Shown here one piece after another: positions 36,275 through 45,648 of a stretch of DNA of 64,000 nucleotides; the stretch's first letter is position 1, and each line of letters opens with the position of its first letter. Source of the stretch: DATFVJ01 sp963851085 (lineage in GTDB: Bacteria; Actinomycetota; Actinomycetes; Streptosporangiales; Streptosporangiaceae). Location: the NCBI GenBank assembly GCA_963851085.1, contig CAWKNX010000016.1, forward strand, positions 124,001 through 188,000, in the 5' to 3' direction. The notes below the pieces were generated by a model. That model searched no databases. It saw nothing but the letters and a program-made list of their open reading frames with translations, and was not told the DNA's origin. Made by a program: the position numbers and the translations under genes.

Positions 36275-36954
36275 ATGACCTTCATGATGGTGCTCAGCAT
36301 GGAGGACTTCTGGGGACCGTTGCGCAGCCGATGGCCGGCCGGCGCGCCGGTGCTGCACTGGCACATCTTGCCTGGTGAGCATGCGGGAGTGGCGGCGATG
36401 GTCGCGGCGTACCGCGGCCTGACGGCTCAGCCGGCCTGGACGCGGTACCGGCCAGGTGGCTGCACCAGACGCTCTACCTGGTCGGGCAGGCCGACGGCGC
36501 CATGGGCATCGGCCCGGCCGCGGAAACCGCGGCCGCGGCGGGCACCGGAGTCACCGGCGCCGAGGTGGATCAGATGATCCGCCATGTGCGGGCAGCGGCC
36601 CGTCTCTCGGCGCCGATGCGGGTGACATACGGGCCCGCGGTCATCGATGCCCAGGCGGTCAACCTCCGGGTCAGCCCGGCGGAGCCGGGCGCGCAGTTGC
36701 ACGGCGCGGTGGTGGCGGCGGCCGCGGCGGTTCTCGGTAACCGGGCACCTGCTCCCCCGCAGGTGCCGTACTGGGGGCACCTGGCGCTCGCATACGCGAA
36801 CGCGGGAATTGAGGACGGCCCGCTGCTTGGCTGGCTCGCCGCGCATCCGGTCGAACCTGTGACGATCACGATTCGCGCCATCCACCTGGTACGGCAGGTG
36901 TGCCGGGATCATCTGTTCAGCTGGGAGCCCGTCGCCACCGTGCCACTCGGCTGA
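36275..36954 (+). pseudogene. 2H phosphoesterase (2'-5' RNA ligase-like), frameshifted
   Basis: Frame 1 gives GAPVLHWHILPGEHAGVAAM up to LTAQP near 36430; the frame then changes and reads DAVPARWLHQTLYLVGQAD (first H-x-T motif) and VPYWGHLALAYANA, with an ending in RDHLFSWEPVATVPLG. This order is that of actinomycete 2'-5' RNA ligase-family proteins. The second motif is HLA instead of HxT/S, so even a restored protein may have weak phosphoesterase activity. A single-base indel near 36435 explains the frame change; sequence error is possible. Confidence 0.6.
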
Positions 36955-37089
36955 CCCGCCGCCGTTTCCGGCCGCGCGGCACCCCGCCCAAGCGAGATGG
37001 CACATCCCATCCGGCCGCGCGGCACCCGGCGCGTGCGGTGACGCTGCCCTGCGGCCGCGCGGCGGTGGCGCACAAGTAACGTGCTGCGC

Positions 37090-37878
37090 ATGGACCTTGG
37101 ACTGGACGGAACCCGTGCGCTGATCACAGGAGGAAGCCGTGGCATCGGCTTCGCGGTGGCCGAGGCGCTCGCCGCCGAGGGGGCGGCGGTGGGCCTGGTG
37201 GCACGCGACCCGGGCGGGCTCGCCGACGCCGCGGAGCGCCTCGGCAAGCACGGCGTGGCCGTGGCGACCGCCGCTGCCGACGTCGCCGATCCGGCCATGC
37301 TCGACCGCGCCGTGACCGAGATCACCGGCGCGCTCGGCGGCCTTGACCGTCTGGTGGCGAACGCCGGCGGCACCGTCGGAGGTAACCTGGCCGACTCGAG
37401 CTTCGACGACTTGGCGGCCACCTTCGCCCTGAACGCCGGGCACGCGGCGCAGCTGATCCGGGCCGGGTTGCCGCACCTGCGTGCCGCCGGCGGCGGTGCG
37501 GCAGTGATCATCTCGTCGATCACCGGCATGCGGCCGGCGCCGCGGACCAACTACGCGGTCGCCAAGGCCGCGGAGATTCACCTGGCCGCGACCGCGGCGC
37601 AGGAACTCGCGCCCCAGAACGTCCGGGTGAACGCCGTCAGCCCCGGCTCGATCATGTTCCCCGGAGGTTCCTGGGAGACCTTCCAGACGCAGAACCCGGA
37701 AGTCTTCCGCACCTTCCTGGAAACGCAGTTTCCCTTCGGGCGGCTCGGCCGGCTGCAGGAGGTCGCCGACGTCGTCGCGTTCCTGCTGTCCGAGCGCGCC
37801 TCCTGGATCACCGGCGCCAACATCGTGGTCGACGGCGGCCAGCGCTACCCAAGCGCCCGCCAGTTCCCCACCGCCTGA
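37090..37878 (+). CDS. Short-chain dehydrogenase/reductase
   Basis: A 262-residue classical SDR. ALITGGSRGIGFAVAEAL is the coenzyme motif, LVANAGGTVGG the NAG motif, VIISSITG the Ser, and NYAVAKAAE the Tyr/Lys of the catalytic tetrad; ANIVVDGGQRY closes the fold. It follows the glucose dehydrogenase/3-oxoacyl reductase pattern, with substrate unknown. A GTG at 37081 in frame is an alternative; neither has a strong ribosome binding site, which may mean leaderless translation. It converges on the lipoprotein gene with five bases between. Confidence 0.9.
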   Translation: MDLGLDGTRALITGGSRGIGFAVAEALAAEGAAVGLVARDPGGLADAAERLGKHGVAVATAAADVADPAMLDRAVTEITGALGGLDRLVANAGGTVGGNLADSSFDDLAATFALNAGHAAQLIRAGLPHLRAAGGGAAVIISSITGMRPAPRTNYAVAKAAEIHLAATAAQELAPQNVRVNAVSPGSIMFPGGSWETFQTQNPEVFRTFLETQFPFGRLGRLQEVADVVAFLLSERASWITGANIVVDGGQRYPSARQFPTA

Positions 37879-37883
37879 CGAGG

Positions 37884-39845
37884 CTAGCCGGTCCCCAGAT
37901 GGGTGGGCGTGATGCCGCCGGGGAGCAGCAGGTCGAACCCATCGGGCGTGTTCAGCCGGTCATGACCCGTGCCGGGGTGGCCGGTCGACCCGTACTGCCA
38001 GACGATCCTGTCGGTACGCGGATTGATGATCACGACCCGGTCGCGATAGTCGTCGTTGACGCAGATGTAGCCGCCGGGAAGCTGCTCGGCGAGGCTGGGG
38101 TGATCCAGCATCCGTGGCCCGGACCCGAAGCGGTATCGCCACAGGATGTGCCCGGTGTGGGTGAACTCGTACAGGCCGCCCGGCCTCGCGTAGTCAGCGA
38201 CGAGGTAGGCGTCCGGGCCGATCTGCTGCGGGTCGGACGGGTAGGTGATGGGCAGGTGCACCGACCAGACCAGATGCCCTGACCGGGTGTACTCGCTCAC
38301 CCAGGAGCCGTGGATCTCCGAGATGAGCAGGTCGCCGTTCGCCAGCGGGGTGTCGCCGTTCGGGTAGCCCAGGGAGCGCGGCGGCGCGTGCACGCAGCTG
38401 CCTGTGGTGCCGATCTGGCCCGCCGGGCGGCCGCGCGGCGTGATGAACAGGACACGGCAATTCAGCGCGTCCGCGACGACGACCCGCCCGTTTTTCAGCA
38501 GGAAGGCGTCATCGGGCTGGTCGAGGTAACCGGGGCGGCTGCCATGGACCATCGGGTGACCGTAGCGCCAGATGACCTTGCCCGAGGGAAAGGCGATCTC
38601 GACGATGGTGTGGTTGTCTTCCTGGTTGGAGATGATGCCGGTGCCGTGGCGGATGAAGAAGGCGTCGTCGGGGAAGTAGAAACCGCCCGGCGGCGGCGGC
38701 TTCGACCTGCCCGGATACGACCACAGGAGATGCCGGGCCGAGTCGACGAGGATCAGCCGGTCATTGCCGCGGTCCGCGATGAGCAACTGCCCGGTGAACG
38801 GCGGGCGCGCCGCCGCCCGCGCCGCCGCGATCACGCTGACCAGCCGCAGTTGGGTCACGGCCGCGGTGGCCGCGGGTGTCTCGCCGCCGAGCAGGTAACC
38901 CGTGCCGCCGAGGACGCCGCTGCCCGCGTCGGCGACCGGTGCGGGCAGGGTCGCGACCGCGTGGGCGGCCGCCGTCGCCGGGTCGAACGCCAGCACCCGC
39001 GAGGTGGCGCGGCCGCTTGCGGTCAGACCGCCGGCGATGTAGATGCGGCCGTCCAGCACGACGGCGGTGGCCTCGCCGAGCGCGGCAGGGAGGTGGCCGG
39101 CGATGGTGGCGCGATGCGACGACACGTCGACGCGCTGGATGACGTCGACCGGCGTGCCGCCACGCTCGCCGCCGAACAGCCACAGCACGTGCCCGGCCGC
39201 GGCGATCGCCGGATACCTGACCGGAACGGGGAGATTCGCGACCGGCCTGAAGGTGCGGCCGTCCGTGGTGGCGAGCACGGTCCGGGCCATCGTCATCCCG
39301 TCGTATCCGCCGGCGATGTAGGCCACGCCGCCCAGGGTCGCGCAGACCAGGTCAGAACGCGGCCGCGGCAGATGGCCGATGACCACCCCGGGGGCGCCTG
39401 GCGTGAACGCCTGGACCGAGCGGACGGACGTCGCGGAACCGCCGCCGAAGACGACGTCGCGCCCGGCCAGCACCGCGCCGCCGGCGTCGTGGGTGGCCGA
39501 GGCGAGGTTCGCCACCTGGCGCGAGGAACCTGTCGCGGGGTCGAGCCTGACGACGGCCGCCGAGGAGACGCCGTCCGCCCGCAGGCCACCCGAGACGAGC
39601 AACGACGCGCCGTCGGCGAGCACCACCTCGCGGGACATCGGTGCGGCAAGATGCCAGGGCGCGGTCGTCGCCCGCAGCACGAGGACGTGACGCACGGACG
39701 CGGAAGGCGTGGCGGAGGGCGGACGTGTGACGGGTGCCTGCGCCTGCTTGGCCCCGGAGGAACAAGCGGTAAGCCCGGCGGCACCGAGCCCGGAAGCGGC
39801 CAGGAGTGCCAGGACTCGCGTCGCGACCGTGCCCAGACGTGGCAT
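37884..39845 (-). CDS. Exported lipoprotein with kelch-like and NHL-like propellers
   Basis: A 653-residue protein. The signal peptide ends with a lipobox GLTACSSG (Cys ~27). Residues ~60-335 have repeated GG..., YIAGG, WLFGGERGG, IYIAGGL and YLLGGE motifs at ~45-residue steps, a kelch-type propeller. Residues ~350-640 have RGNDRLILVDS, HTIVEIAFPSGKVIWRYG, NGDLLISEI, VSEYTRSGHLVWSV, HILWRYRFG and RVVIINPRTDRIVWQYGS, an NHL/PQQ-like second propeller (the WxYG repeats resemble arylsulfotransferase-type domains). It likely binds or senses extracellular ligands. The ATG at 39845 is the first Met before the signal peptide. Confidence 0.85.
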   Translation of the reverse strand: MPRLGTVATRVLALLAASGLGAAGLTACSSGAKQAQAPVTRPPSATPSASVRHVLVLRATTAPWHLAAPMSREVVLADGASLLVSGGLRADGVSSAAVVRLDPATGSSRQVANLASATHDAGGAVLAGRDVVFGGGSATSVRSVQAFTPGAPGVVIGHLPRPRSDLVCATLGGVAYIAGGYDGMTMARTVLATTDGRTFRPVANLPVPVRYPAIAAAGHVLWLFGGERGGTPVDVIQRVDVSSHRATIAGHLPAALGEATAVVLDGRIYIAGGLTASGRATSRVLAFDPATAAAHAVATLPAPVADAGSGVLGGTGYLLGGETPAATAAVTQLRLVSVIAAARAAARPPFTGQLLIADRGNDRLILVDSARHLLWSYPGRSKPPPPGGFYFPDDAFFIRHGTGIISNQEDNHTIVEIAFPSGKVIWRYGHPMVHGSRPGYLDQPDDAFLLKNGRVVVADALNCRVLFITPRGRPAGQIGTTGSCVHAPPRSLGYPNGDTPLANGDLLISEIHGSWVSEYTRSGHLVWSVHLPITYPSDPQQIGPDAYLVADYARPGGLYEFTHTGHILWRYRFGSGPRMLDHPSLAEQLPGGYICVNDDYRDRVVIINPRTDRIVWQYGSTGHPGTGHDRLNTPDGFDLLLPGGITPTHLGTG

Positions 39846-39892
39846 CGAACCGGATGTTAGCACCGCGCGGCGCCGCCGACGGCCGGAACGGG

Positions 39893-40068
39893 TCAGGGCT
39901 TCCGCGCGACCGCGCCGAGCGACTCGACCTCGGCGGGGCTGCCGAACGGGCCTGGGTCTGGCCGCCAGCGTGCGCGAGCACCAGAGGGTCGTTATCGACG
40001 TAGACGACGCGGCACTGCGGGGCCACCCGCTGCGCGACCTCGTGGGTGTTGTCGACCGTGGGCAGCCC
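39893..40068 (-). pseudogene. 3' remnant of DUF574-type SAM methyltransferase
   Basis: Reading away from the element, GLPTVDNTHEVAQRVAPQ and YVDNDPLVLAHA (SAM-binding core) are followed by WRPDPGPFGSPAEVESLGAV and ARKP then stop, i.e. the C-terminal end of the family after an internal deletion of roughly 150 codons. The N-terminal half lies at 43179-43437 on the far side of the serine-recombinase element. Confidence 0.75.
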
Positions 40069-40130
40069 GACGGGCACCGCAAACTGCGCGGTCGCTCAAG
40101 TCGCGTGAGGTTGCGGAATCGTTCGTCACG

Positions 40131-40360
40131 GTGACGCACCCGTTTCATCCGCTGTCCGGGCAGCGGCTGCGGGTGCTGTTCGAGCGGAAACTGGCCGACG
40201 GGATGGCGGTCAGCTGTGAGGGCGGCCCGCTGGGCTCGTTGAAGCTGCCGGTGGCCTGGACGACCGGGGCCAGTCGGCGGCGCAGGCGCCGCTGACCTAC
40301 GAGGTTCTTATCGAGCTGGCAGCGGTGATCTCTGCCGTTAAGCCGCGACACGGCCGGTGA
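40131..40360 (+). pseudogene. DUF5372-like protein, apparent frameshift
   Basis: From GTG 40131: VTHPFHPLSGQRLRVLFERK, then MAVSCEGGPLGSLKLPVAWT, the DUF5372 pattern (HPFHPxxG...V...SLPxxWT). After a G-run near 40267 this frame turns into an Arg run and stops at 40295, while the next frame reads SAAQAPLTYEVLIELAAVIS AV and ends at 40360, the expected tail. Function unknown; the family accompanies mobile recombinases. Confidence 0.6.
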
Positions 40361-40403
40361 TGTCGTTGATGTCCTGCTGTCGTCTGCATCATCATCTTGT
40401 CTG

Positions 40404-40745
40404 ATGATCACGCACAAGAATCCGGAATGGGGCCAGCTGGCCACGGCCGAGCTGCGCGCCCGCCGCGCCGCGCTGGCGGCCGCGTTGCCGCAGGCGGGCG
40501 GGCTGCTGCCCGGCGCGCTGGTCGAACAGCACCGCAGCTGCGGGAAGGAGAGATGCCGGTGCACGCGTGGCGAGCCGCACGGGCCGTATGTGTACCTGCA
40601 GGTCGCCGGGCGCCTGGTCTACGTGCCGGCCGCGCTGGCCGAGGCGGTCCGCGCCCAGGTGGAGACCTCGCGCCGGCTACGCGAGATGCTGGAGGAGATC
40701 TCGGCGATCAACCTGGAGCTGCTGGCCCGGCGGGAGCTGGACTAG
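40404..40745 (+). CDS. DUF6788-family protein of the mobile element
   Basis: A 113-residue protein: helical N terminus (LRARRAALAAALPQAGGLLP), then SCGKERCRCTRGEPHGPYVY with Cys46, Cys51 and Cys53 plus His59, a likely metal/DNA-binding knuckle, and a coiled-coil-like end (REMLEEISAINLELLARREL). An amber stop at 40743 is followed in the same frame by AMAGACALLPPVLAAAGARA, so the native protein may be longer. The family accompanies element-borne recombinases; function unknown. Confidence 0.75.
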   Translation: MITHKNPEWGQLATAELRARRAALAAALPQAGGLLPGALVEQHRSCGKERCRCTRGEPHGPYVYLQVAGRLVYVPAALAEAVRAQVETSRRLREMLEEISAINLELLARRELD

Positions 40746-40884
40746 GCCATGGCCGGTGCCTGCGCGCTGCTGCCGCCAGTCCTGGCGGCCGCGGGCGCGC
40801 GGGCGGAGATGGTCGCGGCGCTGGCCAACATGGCCGAATCCGCGCTCGCGGCCCGGCCAGCGCCCCGCGGGGAGGTGAGCGGCG

Positions 40885-43166
40885 GTGATCCGCGGGGAAC
40901 AGAAGGTGACCCGCTCCCACCTGGAGCGCACCGCGATCGTGTACGTCCGCCAGTCCACCCTGGTGCAGGTCCGCGAGCACACCGAGTCCACGCTGCGCCA
41001 GTACGACCTGGCCGCGCAGGCGGCCCGGCTGGGCTGGCCCGGCACGGCTATCGAGGTGATCGACGCCGACCTGGGCCTGTCCGGGCGCACCGCCAGCCAC
41101 CGGGACGGGTTCAAGCAGCTGGTCGCCCGGGTGTGCCTGGGCGAGGTCGGGGCGGTGTTCGGGCTGGAGGTCTCCCGGCTTGCCCGCTCCAACGCCGACC
41201 TGGCCCGCCTGCTGGAGCTGGCCCGCCTGACCAGCACCCTGGTCATCGACAGCGACGGTGTTTATGACCTGTCCGACATCAACGACCGGCTGCTGCTGGG
41301 CCTGAAGAGCCAGATGAGCGAAGCGGAGCTGCACTGGCTGTCCAGCCGGATGAACGAGGCCAGGCGCGCCGCCGCCCGCCGCGGCGAGCTGCACGCCCCG
41401 CTGCCGGTCGGGCTGGTCTACGACGACGACGGCAACATGGTCATCGACCCTGACGAGGAGGTCGCCGCCGCGATCAGCGGCGTGTTCGCCGCGTTCACCG
41501 CGACCGGGTCGGCTTACGCGGTGGCCACCGCGTTCGCCGGGCGGCGGTTCCCGCGCCGCGCCTACGGCGGAGTATGGGCCGGGCAGCTGCGCTGGGGCAC
41601 GCTCACGCACTGCCGCGCGGCCGAGATCGTGCACAACCCTGCCTACGCCGGGGCGTACGTCTACGGGCGCCGCCGCACCCGCCAGGCCGTCACCCCAGAC
41701 GGGCTGGTGCGCACCTCGGTCACCGGGGTGCCCCGCGGCCAGTGGGAGGTGCTCATCCATGGCCACCACCCCGGATACATCACCTGGGAGGCCTACCTGG
41801 CCAACCAGGAGAAGCTGACCGCCAACCGCACCAGCGCCGGCGCCCGCCCGCCCCGCGAGGGCACGGCATTGTGCCAGGGCATCGTGTACTGCGGCGGCTG
41901 CGGCCAGGCCATGCGAGTCCGCCACCAAGGCGGGCATCCCCGCTACCAGTGCGCCGCGTCCCGCCGCGACCACGCCGTCACCCCCCGGTGCGGATCCGTG
42001 CGGGCCGACACCATCGACGCCGCCGTCGCCGGCGCGCTGCTGGCGGCGGTCGCCCCGGACCAGGTCGCGCTGGCGCTGGCCGCCGCCGGCGAGGTAACCG
42101 CCCGCCACCGCCGGTCACTGCGGGCCGCCGAGCTGGCCGCCGAACGCGCCCGCTACGCCGCCGGCCGCGCCGAGCGCGCCTTCCTGGCCTGCGAGCCGGA
42201 AAACCGGCTCGTCGCCCGCACCCTGGAAACCCGATGGGAAACCGCCCTGGCCGGGCCGCCGAGGCTGAGGCCGCGCTCGCCGCCCAGGCACACGCCAGAC
42301 CCGAACTGCCCAGCCCCCAGCAGCTCGCCGCCACCATCGCCGACCTGCCCGCCCTGTGGTCAGCCCCCACCACCAGCAGCAAAGACCGCAAGCGCCTGCT
42401 GCGCACCCTGCTCGCCGACGTCACCATCACCCCCTCACCCAGCGACCACACCCAGCTGACGGTCGGCCTGCACTGGAAATCCGGTGCCAGCCAGCAGATC
42501 CCCGTCACCCGCCGCAAGAACCCCATCGAGCAGCGCACCGCCGACCCGGCCGCCCTCGAGCTCGCCCGCAAGATCGGGCCGTCCTGCGACAACATCACCC
42601 TCGCCGCAGCCTTGAACCGGGCAGGCCACCGCACCGGCACCGGACAGCCCTTCACCGCCATCTCGGCCGCCAACCTGCGCCACTACCACCACATCCCCTC
42701 CGCCGTACTGCTCGAAGACGGCGAGCTCACCCCCCGGCAAGTAGCCGTCCGCATCGGCGTGTCCCGCACCACCGTGCTCACCTGGATCAACGCGGGATAC
42801 CTGCCCGCCCGCCGCGGGCCCGCCCGCCGCTGGGCCATCCCCTTCCCACCCGAAACCGAGCAAGCCTGCCGCGAGCGGGCCGCCAGATCAGGGCACCAGC
42901 CCGCCAGCATCGATGCCCGTCCCCGCGACCACGATGAATACAGCGCCGCTGAAATCGCCGCCCAGCTCGGAATCAAGCCCGACGTCATCTACACCTGGGC
43001 CGAACAAGGCCACATCCCCGCCCGGCACGGACCCTGCGGGCGCCTGTGGATCCACCTCACCCCCGCCGTCGAGCAAGCATGCCTGACACGAATCACCAGC
43101 TCACACAAGCTCCCCACCGACATCAAAACCCAAGCCGCGCAACGCTTGGAAAGGAACGCAGTATGA
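40885..43166 (+). pseudogene. Large serine recombinase, one frame change
   Basis: About 760 residues. The resolvase domain has the catalytic Ser in IVYVRQST (Ser24), then VFGLEVSRLARSNADLARLL; the recombinase domain follows, with a zinc ribbon CGGCGQAM...YQC...C (about residues 330-375). A coiled region then runs in the first frame to ETRWETALAG near 42250, where the frame changes (AEAEAALAAQAHARPELPSP in the second). The C terminus carries two MerR/excisionase-like helix-turn-helix units (LTPRQVAVRIGVSRTTVLTW, SAAEIAAQLGIKPDVIYTW). GTG start at 40885. One indel in a G/C run would restore it. Confidence 0.8.
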
Positions 43167-43178
43167 AGCACACGTCCC

Positions 43179-43437
43179 CGTGCCGACGTCGAGGAACTGG
43201 CGGATACCGGCCTCACCGACCAGGTACCTGAATGGTCCGCGCGAGGAAGTACCTGGCAGCACGGGCGATGTCGACGATGCCGGGGAAGATCTGCTGGTAC
43301 TGATCACCGGCCGCTCGGTCGACGGGGTAGTTGTCCTTGCCGCCAAGCCAGTAGTTCCAGATCCGGGCCGAGTGCGGCACGGAGGTGTCTATCGGGGGCG
43401 GCGCCTGCTGCCCGGGTGTCGGCGGGTCGCCGGTCAC
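43179..43437 (-). pseudogene. 5' remnant of DUF574-type SAM methyltransferase
   Basis: The GTG at 43437 follows GGAGAGAGG. It reads IDTSVPHSARIWNYWLGGKD, then PVDRAAGDQYQQIFPGIVDI and ARYFLART, then, after a one-base insertion, RYLVGEAGIRQFLDVGTG, at which the mobile element begins. This is the N terminus of the DUF574 family, usually next to XRE/DUF5753 regulators as here. Confidence 0.8.
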
Positions 43438-43733
43438 GGAAACCTCTCTCCTCGGTGCCGCAATCGGGGCGGCACCCCCATCTTGCCTGCCCATCCCAAT
43501 TTCGTTGAGGTTAGAGGAGGCTCGCCGAGGTTATCGGGCCGTTACATCGTATTCGCACGGGTGCCGGACCATGGTGGCGTGGCGGAATCCGGGCGGCCCG
43601 ACCATCGGCCACGGGTCACGCGAAAGCCCATCAGTGGCGGCCAAACCGCCCATTCCGCTTGCGCGTCGCCAGGGCTATCGTGAAAACCTCAGGGATGGGT
43701 CAGGTGCCGGCGATTTCTGGAGCAGGAGCGAGC

Positions 43734-44642
43734 ATGAGCGCGATCCACGCCGTGGGCGGCCCGCCTGACGGTGCGCTCGACGGCGCCCTCGACCATCAGC
43801 GGGCAGGGCCGACCGCGCTGCGGATGCTCGTCGGTTCCGAGCTTCGCCGGCTGCGCGAGGCCAGCGGTGTCACGGCCAAGGACGCCGGGTATGCGATCCG
43901 TGGATCACACTCCAAGATCAGCCGCTTGGAGCTGGGGCGCACCGGTTTCAAGCTACGGGACGTGACCGATCTGCTCACCCTCTACGGCGTGCACGAGGAC
44001 GCCGAGCGGGATGCCTTGCTGACCTTGGCCCGGCAGGCGAACGTGCCGGGCTGGTGGCATCCCTACGGCGATGTGGTACCTGGCTGGTTCGAGGATTACC
44101 TCGGGCTGGAACAGGCGGCGCGGGTCATCCGCAGCTACGAGGTCCAGTTCATACCTGGCCTGCTGCAGACCGAGGACTACGCCCGCGCGGTCATCGGGCT
44201 CCGCTACCAGAAAGAGCCCGAGATCGAGCGCCGCGTCAGGCTGCGGATGCAACGCCAGCAACTGTTCGAGCGGCCGGACCCCCCGCACATGTGGGCCGTC
44301 ATCGACGAGGCGGCGTTGCGCCGCCCGAACGGCAGCGCCGCGACCATGCGCGCCCAGCTGAGGCATCTCATCGATGTCGCCGCGCTGCCCTGCGTCACCG
44401 TCGCGGTCATGCCGTTCAGCAAGGGAGGTCACTCCGCGGCCGGCGGCCCCATTACCGTCCTGCGCTTCGCCGAGGTCCGGATCCCGGATCTGGTGTATCT
44501 CGAGCAGCTCAACGGCGCCGTCTATCCCGACAAGACGGCCGACATCGACGATTACCGGCACGTCATGAACCGCCTGGTCATCGAGGCCGAACCGCCCGAC
44601 GCCACCCCGGCGATCCTGCACCGGATCGGCCAGGAGATCTGA
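43734..44642 (+). CDS. XRE-family regulator with DUF5753 domain
   Basis: A 302-residue regulator. Residues 30-90 form the helix-turn-helix (LRRLREASGVTAKDAGYAIR, then SKISRLELGRTGFKLRDV). Residues 120-295 match DUF5753: SYEVQFIPGLLQTEDYARAV, then MWAVIDEAALRRP, CVTVAVMPFSKGGHSAAGGP and LVYLEQLNGAVYPD. ATG at 43734 has AGGAGCG upstream. Such regulators often pair with DUF397 proteins and control development; none is adjacent here. It is divergent from the broken methyltransferase. Confidence 0.9.
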   Translation: MSAIHAVGGPPDGALDGALDHQRAGPTALRMLVGSELRRLREASGVTAKDAGYAIRGSHSKISRLELGRTGFKLRDVTDLLTLYGVHEDAERDALLTLARQANVPGWWHPYGDVVPGWFEDYLGLEQAARVIRSYEVQFIPGLLQTEDYARAVIGLRYQKEPEIERRVRLRMQRQQLFERPDPPHMWAVIDEAALRRPNGSAATMRAQLRHLIDVAALPCVTVAVMPFSKGGHSAAGGPITVLRFAEVRIPDLVYLEQLNGAVYPDKTADIDDYRHVMNRLVIEAEPPDATPAILHRIGQEI

Positions 44643-44876
44643 CCTGACCTCCCGCCGCCCGGTGACAACCTGGCGCGCCGCGAAGTACAGGTTCCACGGC
44701 ACGGCCACCAGCACGAGCAGCCGGGCCAGAGCGGCCGCGCCCGCCCCGATGTTCGGCAGCGTCGCCAGCGGCACACCCGCCAGGCGACCGAGCCCGGCGA
44801 ACAGCCGGGCCGCCGCGGCCCCGGCCACGACCATGGCCCACCACCTGATCGTGCCGCCGAAGCCAGGTCACCTGGG
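44643..44876. other. Short gap with possible membrane-protein remnant
   Basis: A minus-strand frame starting at ATG 44834 reads ARLFAGLGRLAGVPLATLPN and LLVLVAVPWNLYFAARQVV, plausible membrane segments, but it runs into the antisense of the XRE gene without a natural end. A truncated gene is possible. Confidence 0.3.
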
Positions 44877-45641
44877 TCAAGGGAAATGAGAACCCACCGG
44901 GTAGGCCAGGATCACCAGGAATGCCCCGGCGATCATGAAAGGGCCGAAGGCTATCTGCTGCTTACGGGTGCCCCGCCCCGATGCCAGCAGGCCGATCCCG
45001 TAGACGGCGGCGAGGACGAAGCCGGCGAATGCGCCGGCCAGCAGGGTGCTCCAGCCGGACCAGGCCAGCAGGCTGCCCAGGCTCGCTGACATCTTGCTGT
45101 CGCCCAAGCCCATCCCGGACGGGTTGATGAATATAAGGGTCAGGTAGCAGCTGGTCAGCGCGATGCCGCCGAGGCCTGCCCGGATGAGGTTGTGCCAGTG
45201 CCCGCTGGTGGCTGCGGCGAGCAGCAGGAACGCACCGGTTCCTGCGTAGGCGGCACCGGTCAGCACGTCGGGAAGGCGGTGCACGGCCGCATCGATCAAG
45301 GCGAGCGGCACGGCGCAGATGGCCAGCCAGCATGCCGCCGCGAGCACCAGGCTGGGGTAGAGCACCGCTGCGAGCGCCCCGAGCAGGATCGCGGTGGCGG
45401 CCTCGACTGCCAGCGGGGGCGGCCCGATGCGCGCACGGCACGCGGTGCATCGGCCGGACGGAGCAAGCAACGGCCGGGCCGCCCGCCGGCCGGGCAGGAC
45501 CTGACGCCCGCACGCCGGGCAGCACCGGCGAACCGGTTCGCCTGCGGGGACGGCGCAGCGGAAGATGACGGCGCGCTGGCCCCAGCCGGCCACCAGGCCC
45601 ACCGCGGCCAGGAGACCGGCCCAGAGCGCCGACGCTGGCAT
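44877..45641 (-). CDS. Prepilin peptidase (A24 family), Tad locus
   Basis: A 254-residue aspartic peptidase with about seven helices that cleaves pilin leaders. A Cys-rich cytoplasmic loop (CCPACGRQV ... CTACRARIGPP) is of the type seen in full-length PilD rather than short TadV. Catalytic Asps lie in ALIDAAVHRLPD and GMGLGDSKMSA (the GxGDxK motif). Its ATG at 45641 follows the upstream stop by seven bases. It should process the Flp pilin and TadE/G-like pseudopilins. Confidence 0.87.
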   Translation of the reverse strand: MPASALWAGLLAAVGLVAGWGQRAVIFRCAVPAGEPVRRCCPACGRQVLPGRRAARPLLAPSGRCTACRARIGPPPLAVEAATAILLGALAAVLYPSLVLAAACWLAICAVPLALIDAAVHRLPDVLTGAAYAGTGAFLLLAAATSGHWHNLIRAGLGGIALTSCYLTLIFINPSGMGLGDSKMSASLGSLLAWSGWSTLLAGAFAGFVLAAVYGIGLLASGRGTRKQQIAFGPFMIAGAFLVILAYPVGSHFP

Positions 45642-45648
45642 GAACGCG

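Larger units (their letters stand above)
40069..43175 (+). mobile_element. Serine-recombinase mobile element inserted in a methyltransferase gene
   Basis: Contains a DUF5372-like gene, a DUF6788 gene and a large serine recombinase. Its ends interrupt DVGTG|LPTVDNTHE of the methyltransferase: the left flank ends ...GTGGGCAGCCC and the right flank resumes CCCCGTGCCGACGTC, leaving a short C-run as likely crossover. The genes of this trio are known to travel together in actinobacteria. All but DUF6788 have frame changes, so the element may be immobile now. Confidence 0.75.

Noticed and set aside
38310..39860. Long plus-strand ORF opposite the propeller lipoprotein
   Set aside because: Arg/Gly/Asp-rich shadow of a strong minus-strand gene with signal peptide and repeats.
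44578..44880. Minus-strand membrane-like ORF at 44643-44834
   Set aside because: Plausible helices but it continues into antisense of the XRE gene; kept only as a possible remnant, not a CDS.
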